Origin: Ancylobacter sp. Lp-2
Lineage (GTDB): Bacteria; Pseudomonadota; Alphaproteobacteria; Rhizobiales; Xanthobacteraceae
DNA: 64,000 nt
Assembly: GCF_020523795.1 (NCBI RefSeq)
Contig: NZ_JAJALI010000007.1
Coordinates: 290,363-354,362, forward strand
Direction: 5' to 3'
The translations under genes and the position numbers were made by a program. Within the stretch, counting starts at the first letter, position 1, and every line of letters starts with the position of its first letter. A model generated the notes under the pieces. It had not been told where the DNA came from. It ran no database searches and saw nothing but the letters and a program-made list of their open reading frames with translations. Positions 48,987 through 59,184 of the stretch are shown piece by piece.

Positions 48987-51900
48987 TCACTCCGCCGCCA
49001 TCCGTGCCGCCCGCCACTGGGCGAGCAGGGCGCGTAGCGCCGCCGGGCGCACCGGCTTGTTCAGCACCTCCATCTCGGTCTCTTTGGCGGTGTCGCGCAC
49101 CTTCTTCGAGCGGTCGGCGGTGATCAGTACCGCCGGCAGCGACTGGTCGAGCTTCCAGCGCAGGTGCTTGGTCGCCTCGATGCCGTCGGTGTCGTCGAGA
49201 TGGTAGTCGATCAGCAGCACGTCCGGCCGGGCGCGGGCCTCGCGCAGCATAGCGAGCGCGCCGGGCACGTCGGCCGCCTTCAGCACCTGGCAGCCCCAGC
49301 CCGACAGCAGCGTGTCCATGCCGTCGAGGATCGCCGGATCGTTGTCGATGCACAGCACCGACAGACCGTTGAGCCCGGCGATCGGCACCGCCGTCGCGCG
49401 CGGGGCCGGGCCGGCCTCGGCCGGGATCGGCGGGGCGCTCGGCACCTCGACCGCGAACATGCTGCCGCGTCCGGGCTGCGAAGAGAGCTCGATCGGGTGG
49501 TCGAGCACCCGCGAGATGCGCTCGACGATGGAGAGCCCCAGGCCCAGCCCGCGCGCGGCCTTGGCGCCCTGGTCGAGGCGCTGGAACTCCTTGAAGATCA
49601 GCTTCTGCTTGGAGGAGGGCACGCCGAGCCCGGTGTCGTACACCTGGATGCGCAGCCGGCCGCGCCGGTGCCTGACGCCGATCAGCACCCGCCCGCGCGG
49701 GGTGTATTTGATGGCGTTGGAGACGAGGTTCTGCAGCAGGCGCCGCAGCAGCCGGCGGTCGGAGCGCACCGCCGCCGAACTGGCGGCGAAGGTGAGGCGC
49801 AGCCCCTTCTCCTTGGCCAGCGGGGCGAATTCCACCTCCAGCTGCCGGAAGATGTCGTCGAGCCGGAACGGCCCGATATCCGGCTTCATCGCGCCGGTGT
49901 CGAGGCGAGAAATGTCCAGCAGAGCGCCGAGGATCTCCTCCACCGCCTCCAGCGAGGCGTCGACATTCTGGGCGAGGCGGATGTTCTCCGCCGTCACCGC
50001 GCGCTCGACAAGGCTGGTGGCGTAGAGCCGGGCGGCGTTCAGCGGCTGGAGGATGTCGTGCGAGGCGGCGGCGAGGAAGCGGGTCTTGGAGATGTTGGCG
50101 TCCTCGGCATCCGACTTCGCCTGCGCCAGCTCGGTGTTGAGGTGCTCCAGCGCCTTGGTGCGCTCCTTGACCCGCTTCTCCAGCGTCTCGTTGGCGCGCT
50201 CCAGCGCCTCGGCGGCCTCCACCGTCGGGGTGATGTCGGTGAAGGTCACGACCACGCCGCCGTCCGGCATGGTGTTGACGCGCACCTCCATCACCACGCC
50301 GCGCGGCGACAGGCGCTCCTGGAAGCTGGCGTTGCGGCGGTTGTAGCGGCTCAGCCGCTCGCGCACGATCTGCTCGATCGGCCCCGGCCCGAACAGCCCG
50401 CTGCTGGCGGCGATGCGCAGGATCTGGTCGATGCCCACCCCGATGCGCACCGCTTCCGACGGCAGGTCGAGCATCTCGCCGAACTGGCGGTTCCAGAAGA
50501 CGAGGCGCAGGTCGCGGTCGAACACCGCGATACCCTGGCGGACATGGTCGAGCGCGGTCTGCAGGATCTCGCGATTGTACTGGATGGCGGCGGAGGCATC
50601 GTCGAGCAGCTTCAGCGCTGCCTTGGTTGAGACGGTGCGCTTCCTCAGCATCAGCGACAGCACGAGGCGCGAGGAGGCGGCGCCGATGGCCGAGGCGAGC
50701 AGGTGCTCGGCATAGCGCACCAGCTGGAAATCCGCCTCGCGGGCGGGATCGAGCGACAGGCCGCGCATCGCCGACACGCTCTCGAAGGAGGCGCGCGTGC
50801 GCTCCTCGCCGAGATAGCGGGCCACCGTGGCGGTGAGCTCGCCCACCGTGACCGGCGAGCGCCACAGCCGGAAGCTCGGCGCGGAAGGCGAGCGGTCCGC
50901 CTCGACGAAGACGCTGGCCTGCAGCCGCTCGATCGGGCTGGGGTGGCGCATCATCGACACGGTGACGAAGATGATGAGATTGATGCTGAGGCTCCACAGC
51001 ACGCCATGGGTGAGCGGCGCGGCGTGCAGGCCGAGCAGCGCCTGCGGGCGCAGGAAGCCGAGGCCGAACGGGCCTTCCGTCAGGAGCGTGCGGGCCACCA
51101 GTCCGGCATCGGCGAGGCTGGGCAGCAGCAGCGTATAGGCCCAGAGCGCCACGCCGGCGGCGATGCCGGCCATCGCCCCCAGCGCGGTGCCGCGCCGCCA
51201 GACCAGGCCGAGCAGCAGCGCCGGGCCGAACTGCGCCACCGCGGCGAAGGACAACAGGCCGATCTGCGCCAGCTGCGCCTCGCCGGTGATGCGGTAGTAG
51301 AGATAGGCCAGCAGCAGGATGGCGAAGATCGCCGCCCGCCGCACCAACAGCAGCTTGTGGCCCATGTCGGACTGCGCCGGCGCGCCATCGCCGCGCGGTG
51401 GCGCGAGGGCCGGCAAAGCGGGCGGGGCCGCCTCGGTGGAATGGCGCCGCGCCCGCACCAGCAGCGGCATGACGAGATCGTTCGACACCATGACCGCCAG
51501 CGCCACCGTCTCGACGATCACCATGGCGGTGGCCGCCGACAGGCCGCCGACAAAGGCGAGCAGCGCCACGCCCTGCGCCCCGACCGACATCGGCAAGGCG
51601 AGCAGGTACATGTCGCCGTCGATGAAGCCGGGCGGGAAGGAGACCAGCCCGGCAATGGCGATGGGAATGACGAAGATGTTGATCAGCACCAGATAGGCGG
51701 GGAACAGCCAGGCGGCGGTGCGGATCTCGCCTTCCGAGGTGTTCTCCACCACGGCGACGTGGAACTGGCGCGGCAGCATCAGTATGGCGAGCGCGGAGAG
51801 CACCGACATGGTGCCCCAGTCGCCGAGCGAGAAATGCCGGGTCAGCACCGGCAGCACGTCCTTCTCCTGCGCCTGCGCGACAAGGTCGAACGGGCCGGCG

Positions 51901-52556
51901 AACATCACGAAGGTGACGAACAGGCCGACCGCGAGGAACGACACCAGCTTGACGATGGATTCCGCCGCCACCGCCAGCATCAGCCCTTCCTGGTGCTCGG
52001 TGGCGTCGATGTGGCGGGTGCCGAACAGCACCGCGAACACCGCCATCGCCATGGCGACCAGCAAAGCGAGGTCGCCGATGACCGGGTAGTGCATCCCCAG
52101 CCCCTCGAAATCGCCGAGCAGCGCCACCAGCGAGATCGCCACCGCCTTCAGCTGCAGGGCGATGTAGGGCAGCGAGCCGAGGATGGCGACCAGCGCCACC
52201 ACGGCGGCGACGCCCTGGCTCTTGCCGTAGCGGGCGGCGATGAAGTCGGCGATGGAGGTGATGTTCTGCGCCTTGGCGAGGCGCACCAGCCGCAACAGCA
52301 GCGGCACGCCGAGCGCGAACACCAGGATCGGCCCGACATAGATGGTGAGGAAGTCCACCCCCTGCGTGGTGGCGAGGCCGACCGAGCCGAAGAAGGTCCA
52401 GGAGGTGCAGTAGACCGCCAGCGACAGCGAATAGATGTTGGGGCGGCCGCGACTGCGCTTGCCGCGTGCCTGCCGGCGGTCGCCATAGCTCGCCACGGCG
52501 AAGAGGAAGCCGATATAGGCGAGGGCGACGGCGATGATGACCCAGGCCTGAAGCAT
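48987..52556 (-). CDS. Hybrid sensor histidine kinase with sodium/solute symporter-type sensor domain
   Basis: An 1189-residue protein. Residues about 1-500 form an SSS-type, multi-helix membrane domain ([16 protein letters not shown] loop, [40 protein letters not shown]). A PAS region follows (about 660-780). The HisKA domain has [19 protein letters not shown] with the phospho-His, and the ATPase has [20 protein letters not shown] and [17 protein letters not shown]-terminal receiver ends the chain ([27 protein letters not shown]). Relatives sense nutrients or amino acids through the transporter-like domain. Its probable partner is the LuxR-type regulator nearby. Confidence 0.92.
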   Translation of the reverse strand: MLQAWVIIAVALAYIGFLFAVASYGDRRQARGKRSRGRPNIYSLSLAVYCTSWTFFGSVGLATTQGVDFLTIYVGPILVFALGVPLLLRLVRLAKAQNITSIADFIAARYGKSQGVAAVVALVAILGSLPYIALQLKAVAISLVALLGDFEGLGMHYPVIGDLALLVAMAMAVFAVLFGTRHIDATEHQEGLMLAVAAESIVKLVSFLAVGLFVTFVMFAGPFDLVAQAQEKDVLPVLTRHFSLGDWGTMSVLSALAILMLPRQFHVAVVENTSEGEIRTAAWLFPAYLVLINIFVIPIAIAGLVSFPPGFIDGDMYLLALPMSVGAQGVALLAFVGGLSAATAMVIVETVALAVMVSNDLVMPLLVRARRHSTEAAPPALPALAPPRGDGAPAQSDMGHKLLLVRRAAIFAILLLAYLYYRITGEAQLAQIGLLSFAAVAQFGPALLLGLVWRRGTALGAMAGIAAGVALWAYTLLLPSLADAGLVARTLLTEGPFGLGFLRPQALLGLHAAPLTHGVLWSLSINLIIFVTVSMMRHPSPIERLQASVFVEADRSPSAPSFRLWRSPVTVGELTATVARYLGEERTRASFESVSAMRGLSLDPAREADFQLVRYAEHLLASAIGAASSRLVLSLMLRKRTVSTKAALKLLDDASAAIQYNREILQTALDHVRQGIAVFDRDLRLVFWNRQFGEMLDLPSEAVRIGVGIDQILRIAASSGLFGPGPIEQIVRERLSRYNRRNASFQERLSPRGVVMEVRVNTMPDGGVVVTFTDITPTVEAAEALERANETLEKRVKERTKALEHLNTELAQAKSDAEDANISKTRFLAAASHDILQPLNAARLYATSLVERAVTAENIRLAQNVDASLEAVEEILGALLDISRLDTGAMKPDIGPFRLDDIFRQLEVEFAPLAKEKGLRLTFAASSAAVRSDRRLLRRLLQNLVSNAIKYTPRGRVLIGVRHRRGRLRIQVYDTGLGVPSSKQKLIFKEFQRLDQGAKAARGLGLGLSIVERISRVLDHPIELSSQPGRGSMFAVEVPSAPPIPAEAGPAPRATAVPIAGLNGLSVLCIDNDPAILDGMDTLLSGWGCQVLKAADVPGALAMLREARARPDVLLIDYHLDDTDGIEATKHLRWKLDQSLPAVLITADRSKKVRDTAKETEMEVLNKPVRPAALRALLAQWRAARMAAE

Positions 52557-52883
52557 GGGATCTCCGGTGAGCGGGGCGGCAATGCATCGGCGGCGGCCGA
52601 TCGTTCTTTATGCCTCCGCCGGGGCAGGCGGGGCAAGGGCGCGAGGTCTGGCGCGAGGTCTGGCGCGGGGCGGCGGGCCGGGGAGGGAAGGCAAGGCAAC
52701 AGCGCGGTGGGGCAGGGGTGCGAGGCGGTGAGGCCGGCGCGCGGGCAGGGTGAGGGATGGCGGGCGGACGGGGGAGCGACCGCCGGCCGGCGAAGGTGCG
52801 TGCTTGCCGCTGCGCCCGATGGCGCTAAAAAGGCAGGGTGGCGTGGCCATGGGGCGTCGCGCGATTCGGCCGGAGGAGAACCG
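52557..52883. other. Divergent intergenic region between the hybrid kinase and mscL
   Basis: I see no gene. It is G+C-rich, with short direct repeats of GGCGCGAGGTCT at about 52650-52670. The mscL ribosome binding site GGAGGAG is at 52872. Promoter positions are not evident. Confidence 0.5.
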
Positions 52884-53303
52884 ATGCTCAAGGAATTCCG
52901 GGAATTTGCCATCAAGGGCAATGTCGTCGACCTCGCCATCGGCGTGATCATCGGCGCCGCCTTCGGCCAGATCGTCACCTCGGTGGTGTCCGACCTGTTC
53001 ATGCCGATCGTCGGCGCCATCTTCGGCGGCCTCGACTTCTCCAACTACTTCGTCGGCCTGTCGTCCAACGTCACCGCCAACTCGCTGGAGGCGGCGCGCC
53101 AGCAGGGCGCGGTGTTCGCCTATGGCCACTTCCTCACCGTGGTGATCAACTTCATGATCATCGCCTGGATCCTGTTCCTGGTGGTGAAGGGCATCAACAA
53201 GCTGCGCCGCAAGGCGGCCGATGCCCCGCCGCCGCCGGCGCCGCCGACCAAGGAAGAAGTGCTGCTCGGCGAAATCCGCGACATTCTCGCCAAGAAGGCG
53301 TGA
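52884..53303 (+). CDS. mscL: Large-conductance mechanosensitive channel
   Basis: A 139-residue MscL that releases solutes during hypo-osmotic shock. [20 protein letters not shown] and [20 protein letters not shown] form the first pore helix with its N-terminal amphipathic segment; FGHFL-type [20 protein letters not shown] is the second helix. The Lys/Arg-rich C-terminal helix ends in a bundle ([14 protein letters not shown]). GGAGGAG six bases before the ATG. It is transcribed alone. Confidence 0.96.
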   Translation: MLKEFREFAIKGNVVDLAIGVIIGAAFGQIVTSVVSDLFMPIVGAIFGGLDFSNYFVGLSSNVTANSLEAARQQGAVFAYGHFLTVVINFMIIAWILFLVVKGINKLRRKAADAPPPPAPPTKEEVLLGEIRDILAKKA

Positions 53304-53805
53304 GGCGGCCGGCTGGGCAGCCCGACAGGGCGGTCGCGCCGCGCCGGCCCGCCCCGGCAAGTGGCCGGCGGCGGGCGTGGCGGATGTCGATCTTCGGCTT
53401 CGCCGCCGCGCCTGTGGGCGTGCCGGCCGCGCCGGTCGAGGGCGGTCGCCGGGGCTGGTCGCGGGCCGGGTGCCCGGTATCTGGCCGCCAGCGTGGCGTC
53501 CGGCGCGATGACCACCGCTTCGCGTTCGAGGCTACCCGCAGCCATGAGAGCGCGGTGTCACGCATTGTCGCCGTGGCGACCCGCGGCGTCCTGCTCGGGG
53601 CGCTGCTGGAGGAGCCGCTGTCCGGTGCAGGGCTCTGTCTCGCCGGCCCGACCGTGAGGGATCGGGACGTTTCCGCTCGACGGTTCCGGGCCTTCGCCGA
53701 TGCGGACCCGGGCGAGGGACGCTCGTCTCGTTGCCGGCCCGCCCCTAGGCAATCGCTCCGGCGCTGTGCTAGCCAGCAGCCCTTGGGTTGCGTGGCAGGA
53801 ACGAC
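53304..53805. other. Gene-free interval between mscL and rfbB
   Basis: I find no convincing gene, RNA or repeat here. The open frames are G+C artefacts with low-complexity translations. Roughly 500 bases of neutral-looking sequence probably contain the rfbB promoter near 53700-53790; the ribosome binding site is GGCAGGAACG. Confidence 0.5.
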
Positions 53806-54861
53806 ATGACGCGGCGAGTGCTTGTGACCGGCGGTGCCGGCTTCATCGGATCGGCAGTGGTGCGCCGCCTCGTGCGCGCCGGCTGGGAGGTGCTGAATGT
53901 CGACAAGCTCACCTATGCCGGCAACCTCGCCTCGCTGAACGAGATCGACAACAGCCCGAACTACCGCTTCCTCAAGGCCGATATCGGCGACGGCGCGGCA
54001 ATGCGCGAGGCGCTGGACACGTTCCGCCCCGACCTCGTGATGCATCTCGCCGCCGAATCCCATGTCGACCGCTCGATCGACGGGCCGGGCGACTTCATCC
54101 AGACCAATGTGGTCGGCACCTTCACCCTGCTGCAGGAGGCGCTGCGCCACTGGCGGGGACTGGACGCGGCGGCACAGAAGGCATTCCGCTTCCACCACAT
54201 ATCGACCGACGAGGTATATGGCTCGCTGGGCGAGGACGGGCTGTTCCGCGAGGACACGCCCTACCAGCCGAACTCGCCCTATTCCGCCTCCAAGGCGGCG
54301 TCCGACCATCTGGTGCGCGCCTGGTTCCATACCTATGGCCTGCCGGTGGTGATGTCGAACTGCTCGAATAATTACGGGCCGTACCATTTTCCCGAGAAGC
54401 TGATCCCGCTCACCATCCTCAACGCACTGGAGGGCAAGCCTCTCCCGGTCTATGGCCGCGGCGAGAATGTGCGCGACTGGCTCTATGTCGACGACCACGC
54501 GGCGGCGCTGGAGCTGATCGCCACCACCGGACGGCTCGGCGAGAGCTACAATGTCGGCGGCAATAATGAACGCCGCAACATCGAGGTGGTGCGCACCATC
54601 TGCGCCATCATGGACCGGCTGGTGCCCGACGCCGCGCTCGGCGCGCGCGAGGCGCTGATCGCCTTCGTCACCGACCGGCCGGGCCACGACGCCCGCTACG
54701 CCATCGACGCCGGCAAGCTGAAGGACGAGCTCGGCTGGGTGCCGTCCGAGACCTTCGAGAGCGGCATCGAGAAGACGGTGCGCTGGTATCTCGACAATGC
54801 CGCCTGGTGGGAGCCGCTGAAGGCGCGCTACGACCGCGCCCGCCTCGGCGCGAAGGCATAG
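53806..54861 (+). CDS. rfbB: dTDP-glucose 4,6-dehydratase
   Basis: A 351-residue short-chain dehydrogenase-type enzyme of nucleotide-sugar metabolism. NAD-binding [15 protein letters not shown], substrate loop [25 protein letters not shown] with catalytic Thr/Asp/Glu, and [10 protein letters not shown] (YxxxK) are all present, plus [19 protein letters not shown] 53806 was preferred to 53788. The other dTDP-rhamnose genes (rfbA, rfbC, rfbD) are absent from the window, so it may serve a pathway elsewhere or another nucleotide sugar. Confidence 0.93.
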   Translation: MTRRVLVTGGAGFIGSAVVRRLVRAGWEVLNVDKLTYAGNLASLNEIDNSPNYRFLKADIGDGAAMREALDTFRPDLVMHLAAESHVDRSIDGPGDFIQTNVVGTFTLLQEALRHWRGLDAAAQKAFRFHHISTDEVYGSLGEDGLFREDTPYQPNSPYSASKAASDHLVRAWFHTYGLPVVMSNCSNNYGPYHFPEKLIPLTILNALEGKPLPVYGRGENVRDWLYVDDHAAALELIATTGRLGESYNVGGNNERRNIEVVRTICAIMDRLVPDAALGAREALIAFVTDRPGHDARYAIDAGKLKDELGWVPSETFESGIEKTVRWYLDNAAWWEPLKARYDRARLGAKA

Positions 54862-54892
54862 CCTGCCGCTAGCGGCGGGCTCCGGGCGCGGG

Positions 54893-55546
54893 CTAGCGGC
54901 GGCGGGCCAGCCACACGGTGTGGCCGCCGCAGTCCGGGTCCTCCGCGCGATGGGCGACGAGGTCGAAGCCGGCGGCGTCGAGCCGGGCGCGATATTCCGC
55001 CGGATCGAGGCTGGCGTGATAGAGCGGCTCGCCCTCGAGCGTGCCGATCGCCTCGCCCGCCGCCGGGCCGGAGGTGAACATCAGCGGCGCGCCGGGAGCG
55101 GCGTGGTCGGCGAAGATCGGGAACATGCCGCGCTGCTGTTCCGGCGACAGGTGGAAGAAGCTGTCCCAGGCGATCACCCCGCCGAAGGTTCGGCCGAGCG
55201 CCAGCCGGCGCATGTCGGCGACGATGGCCTCGGCCTGCGGGGCGGGCAGGTTGCGGCGGAACAGCGCGATCATTTCCGGCGAGCTGTCGATGCCGGTGAC
55301 GCGGCAACCCTGCGCGACGAGGTGGCCGGCGATGGGAAGGCCGGGGCCGCAGCCGATGTCGAGCACCTCAGCGCCCGGCGCCAGCAGCGCCCGGAAGCGG
55401 GCGAGCCACGCCTCCTCCATCGGTGGGGCGCCCGGCGGCGTCGCGGTGCGCGCGCCGGCCCAGGCCTGCGCATGGCGGCGGTAGAGATCGACGATCCGGT
55501 CGGCGAGGTCGGTCACGGGGGCGTCGTCCTGTCCCGGCTCTCGCAC
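54893..55546 (-). CDS. Class I SAM-dependent methyltransferase
   Basis: A 217-residue methyltransferase. SAM motif I EVLDIGCGPGLPIAGHL near residue 59, then VTGIDSSPEMIALFRRN and FGGVIAWDSFFHLS. The overall sequence matches small generic methyltransferases; the substrate is unknown. It is convergent with rfbB (31 bases between stops), so not obviously co-regulated with it. Confidence 0.87.
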   Translation of the reverse strand: MREPGQDDAPVTDLADRIVDLYRRHAQAWAGARTATPPGAPPMEEAWLARFRALLAPGAEVLDIGCGPGLPIAGHLVAQGCRVTGIDSSPEMIALFRRNLPAPQAEAIVADMRRLALGRTFGGVIAWDSFFHLSPEQQRGMFPIFADHAAPGAPLMFTSGPAAGEAIGTLEGEPLYHASLDPAEYRARLDAAGFDLVAHRAEDPDCGGHTVWLARRR

Positions 55547-55856
55547 GCGCCGCAGCCGGTTCCACGGTCGGCCGATCGCGACGTCCGGCGTGATGCCGGC
55601 TTACGCGACAAGGGCTTACGCGACACTAGTCAGCTCCACAATGGACGACCATTCGCTCGTGCCGCCCCGGCCGTTCCGCGTCCGCATGCGACCACCGCGT
55701 GCGACCGGCGGGCCGGCGGGCGGGGTGTGGAAGCGCGGTGTCGGATAGCGCCGCCTTCCATCACCGCCGCCGATGGGTCGTCGCACAGCTTTTGATGAAC
55801 GCGACGGCATCGGCCGGCTATGGTAGGAGCGTCGCCGAACCAGCCGGGAACTCCTC
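55547..55856. other. Gene-free divergent gap between the methyltransferase and aminotransferase genes
   Basis: No gene is supported in about 310 bases. Composition becomes slightly less G+C-rich near 55615-55640 and 55790-55850, which may hold promoters. The aminotransferase ribosome binding site is not strong. Confidence 0.5.
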
Positions 55857-57065
55857 ATGTCGACCGCTACCAGTCCTTTCGTGCCGCCTCCCTCGCTTCT
55901 CGACTTCGTGCGTCCGCAGGCGCTGTCGCTGCCGGAAAGCGGCATCGTCGAGGTGTTCAACTACGGGCGCACCCGCGAGGGGCTGATCCCGCTCTGGGCG
56001 GGCGAGGGCGACCTGCCGACCCCGGCCTTCATCAGCGAGGCGGCGACCCGCTCGCTCGCTGCCGGCGAGACCTTCTACACCTGGCAGCGCGGCATTCCCG
56101 ACCTGCGCGCCGCCATCGCCCGCTACATGACCGGGCTCTACGGCATCGCCGAGGATCCGGAGCGCTATTTCGTCACCGGTTCGGGCATGCACTCGATCCA
56201 GATCGCGCTGGCGCTCACCGTCGGTGCCGACGAGGAGATCATCATTCCCTCGCCGGAATGGCCCAACGCCGCCGCCGCGGCGCAGGCGGCCGGCGCGCGG
56301 CCGGTCTTCGTGCCGTTCGGCTTCGATCCGGCGGAGGGCTTCTCGCTCGACCTCGGCCGGCTGGAGGACGCGGTGAGCCCGCGCACCCGCGCCATCTTCA
56401 TCAACTCGCCGGCCAACCCGACCGGCTTCGTCGCCTCGCGGGAGGTGCTGGCCGGCGTGCTCGACATCGCCCGCCGCCACGGGTTGTGGATCATCGCCGA
56501 CGAGATCTATGGCCGCTTCTACTATGAGGCCGGCGAAGGCGGGCGCGCGCCCTCCTTCCACGACGTGATGGAGCCGGAAGACCGCATCCTGTTCCTGCAG
56601 ACCTTCTCGAAGAACTGGGCGATGACCGGCTGGCGCATGGGCTGGCTGGAGGCGCATCCCTCGCTCGGCGACGTCATCGAGAACCTGATCCAGTACACCA
56701 ATTCCGGCGTCGCGGCCTTCATGCAGCGTGGCGGCGTGGCGGCGCTGGAGCGCGGCGAGAGCTTCGTCGCCCACCAGATCGAGCGGGCGCGGCGCGGGCG
56801 CGACATCGTGATGGACGGGCTCCTCCCGACCAACCGGGTGCGGCTCGCCCGGCCGCCGGGGGCGTTCTACGCCTTCTTCGGCGTCGAGGGCGAGACCGAC
56901 ATGCGGGCGTTGGCGCTCAAGCTGGTCGACGAGGCCAATATCGGCCTCGCGCCGGGCACCGCCTTCGGGCCGGGCGGCGAGGACTATATCCGCCTGTGCT
57001 TCGCGCGCGGCGAAGTGCAGATGATCGAGGCGACCCGCCGCCTGGCGACCTGGCTGACGCGCTGA
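55857..57065 (+). CDS. Class I/II PLP-dependent aminotransferase
   Basis: A 402-residue fold type I aminotransferase of the AspC-like group. PLP and substrate motifs are INSPANPTGFVASREVL, IIADEIYGRFYYEAG (Asp and Tyr contacts), and FSKNWAMTGWRMGWL with the Schiff-base Lys. The C-terminal domain ends with LCFARGEVQMIEATRRLATW, which carries the carboxylate-binding Arg. The natural substrate cannot be told. It is followed 139 bases downstream by the WbdD-like gene. Confidence 0.9.
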   Translation: MSTATSPFVPPPSLLDFVRPQALSLPESGIVEVFNYGRTREGLIPLWAGEGDLPTPAFISEAATRSLAAGETFYTWQRGIPDLRAAIARYMTGLYGIAEDPERYFVTGSGMHSIQIALALTVGADEEIIIPSPEWPNAAAAAQAAGARPVFVPFGFDPAEGFSLDLGRLEDAVSPRTRAIFINSPANPTGFVASREVLAGVLDIARRHGLWIIADEIYGRFYYEAGEGGRAPSFHDVMEPEDRILFLQTFSKNWAMTGWRMGWLEAHPSLGDVIENLIQYTNSGVAAFMQRGGVAALERGESFVAHQIERARRGRDIVMDGLLPTNRVRLARPPGAFYAFFGVEGETDMRALALKLVDEANIGLAPGTAFGPGGEDYIRLCFARGEVQMIEATRRLATWLTR

Positions 57066-57203
57066 ACCGGCGGCGGCCTTCGCCGGTCGCTGGCCACGGG
57101 CTACTGGCCATAGGTCACTGGCGACGCCGCCGGCTTTGCATTACCCATGGGTCCGTGGGGCAATGAGGGGCGGCGTGCGTCGCGCCGGGCCGGGGGGCGG
57201 ATA

Positions 57204-59120
57204 GTGGACGAGACGGGCGAGCGCTTCATTCCCGGAACCGCCGGCAGCATCGCCGTCGAACACCAGCACCGCTATGCCTTCGCCGCCGGGCTGGTCGCTG
57301 GGGGCGCGGTGCTCGACATCGCCTGTGGCGAGGGCTATGGCGCCGCCTTGCTGGCACGCAGCGCCGCGCGGGTGGTGGGCGTCGACCTCGACGCGGACGC
57401 CGTCGCGCATGCCGCCCGCGTCTATGGCGGCACGGGCAATCTTTCCTTCGAAGCCGGGGACATCGGCGCGCTGCCCTTCGCCGACCACAGCTTCGACGCG
57501 GTGGTGAGCTTCGAGACCATCGAGCATGTCGGAGATCCCCGCGCGGCGCTCGCCGAGCTCAAGCGGGTGCTGAAGCCCGGCGGACGGCTGGTCGTCTCGA
57601 CGCCGGACCGCGAGGTCTATACCGACCTTCTCAACAACCGGAACCAGTTCCACCTCTCCGAGCTTTCGGCGGCCGAGTTCGGCGCGGAACTGCGGCGGCG
57701 CTTCGCCCATGTGGTGCTGTGCGGCCAGGCGGTCGGCCTAGCCTCGGTGATCGTCTCCGCCGGCGGGGCGTCGGCGGAGGCGGCGGGTGAGCCGGACCTC
57801 TGGTGGCTGCACGGCCGGGCGGCGGGCCGCGCGCCGCTGCCCGCCGCCCGGCCGGTGTTCCTTGTCGCGGTGTGCTCCGACACGCCGCTGGATGCGCTTG
57901 CCGCCTCGGTCCTCGTCGATAGTGGCGACACCGGCACCGGGACGCTCGCCGCGCTGGAAGCGCGCGGCAACGAGCTGGCCGGCACGTTGGACGCGGTGCG
58001 CCGGCAGGCGATCGCCGATTATGACGGCCTCACCCGGCAGGTCGCGGCGTTGCAGGCGGACGCCGCCGAGAAGGACCGGCTGCTGGCCGGCAACGAGCGG
58101 ACGCTGCGCGAGCAGCTGCGCATCCTCGACGAGCGGCAGACGCTGATCCAGGCGCAGGCGATGGTGATTGCCGAGCAGCGCGAGAGCCATCAGTCGCAGG
58201 GCCGGCGGCTGGCCGAGAAGCACGAGGCGCTGGCCAGCGAGTTGGACCGGCTGAAGCGGCGGCTCGAGGGCGAGCGGCAGGTGCGGGAGGTACAGGCGGA
58301 CGCCGCGCACCGGCAGCAGCTGGCGGCGCTCGACGCGGAATGCCGCGCGCTCCGCGAGCGGAACGCCGCGTTGGAACAGGACGGCGCCGAGCGGCTAGGG
58401 GCGGGGCTGGCTTCGATCGCACAGGCGGAGCGGCTGGTGCTGGCGCTGCGCGACACCCATGGCGAGGAGACCCGGGCGCTGGCGATCCGCTCCAAGACGC
58501 TGCGGCAGCGTCTCGTGCATTGCGTGCCGTCGAGCCTGCGCCGGTTGCTGCGGCTGAACGGCCGGACCGGGCGCGAGCGGCGTGCCGGCGCCGTGGCGCA
58601 GGCGGCGGCACAGCGGGCTGCGGCCCTGCTGCAGGCGTGCCTCGACCAGTACCGCGACATGCGCGGGCTGCTGGCCGCGCCGCTGGGCGTGGTGCGCGCC
58701 TCGCCAGTGGAGGCGGTGGCCGAGACATATGTCGAGGCACCCGCCGAGGAGGCGCCGCCGCGCGTGCCCGACCCGCAGGACGACGACGTCCGGCTGCTGG
58801 AATCCAGTGCCCTGTTCGACCGGCTCTGGTACGCCGAGACCTATGGCGTCGAGCCGCACGAGGCCGCCCGGCACTATCTCGACACCGGATTCCGCCAGGG
58901 CTGGAATCCGAGCCTCCTGTTCAACACCGGCGACTATTTCCGTGGCAACAAGGACGTGCCGTCCGATCACAACCCGCTGCTTCACTATCTGCGCCACGGC
59001 ATCCGCGAGGGGCGCACGCTGCATGCCGCCGGAGCGGCCGGAGCGTTTTCCGACCGGTTCTGGCGCTACGGCTTTCGCGGTGCGCCGGCAGGGGAGGCCG
59101 GAAGCCGGCTGCATGGCTGA
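57204..59120 (+). CDS. Methyltransferase/coiled-coil protein with a C-terminal surface-polysaccharide domain (WbdD-like)
   Basis: A 638-residue multidomain protein from GTG 57204 (ATG 57147 is an alternative). Residues about 1-210 are a SAM methyltransferase (VLDIACGEGYGAALLARSAA, VVSFETIEHVGDPRAALAEL). A long coiled coil of Leu/Arg/Glu repeats follows (about 260-430), then a basic linker, and at the end a domain with WYAETYGVEPHEAARHYLD and NPLLHYLRHGIREGR that occurs in rhamnan-synthesis and glycosyltransferase proteins. This layout recalls WbdD-type proteins that cap and measure O-antigen chains. It lies near rfbB and a type I secretion locus. Confidence 0.82.
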   Translation: MDETGERFIPGTAGSIAVEHQHRYAFAAGLVAGGAVLDIACGEGYGAALLARSAARVVGVDLDADAVAHAARVYGGTGNLSFEAGDIGALPFADHSFDAVVSFETIEHVGDPRAALAELKRVLKPGGRLVVSTPDREVYTDLLNNRNQFHLSELSAAEFGAELRRRFAHVVLCGQAVGLASVIVSAGGASAEAAGEPDLWWLHGRAAGRAPLPAARPVFLVAVCSDTPLDALAASVLVDSGDTGTGTLAALEARGNELAGTLDAVRRQAIADYDGLTRQVAALQADAAEKDRLLAGNERTLREQLRILDERQTLIQAQAMVIAEQRESHQSQGRRLAEKHEALASELDRLKRRLEGERQVREVQADAAHRQQLAALDAECRALRERNAALEQDGAERLGAGLASIAQAERLVLALRDTHGEETRALAIRSKTLRQRLVHCVPSSLRRLLRLNGRTGRERRAGAVAQAAAQRAAALLQACLDQYRDMRGLLAAPLGVVRASPVEAVAETYVEAPAEEAPPRVPDPQDDDVRLLESSALFDRLWYAETYGVEPHEAARHYLDTGFRQGWNPSLLFNTGDYFRGNKDVPSDHNPLLHYLRHGIREGRTLHAAGAAGAFSDRFWRYGFRGAPAGEAGSRLHG

Positions 59121-59184
59121 CGTGCCGCGCTACGGCGGTGGCTCGCCACGACGACGGCGGGGACGCGACGATGGCGGCTCGGGC

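Noticed and set aside
50703..53303. 866-residue plus-strand frame ending in mscL
   Set aside because: Only its last 139 residues are real (mscL). The rest is the reverse of the hybrid kinase gene and reads as Arg/Gln/His/Gly-rich filler.
53304..53805. Short open frames between mscL and rfbB
   Set aside because: They lack ribosome binding sites and recognisable motifs, and overlap each other in several frames.
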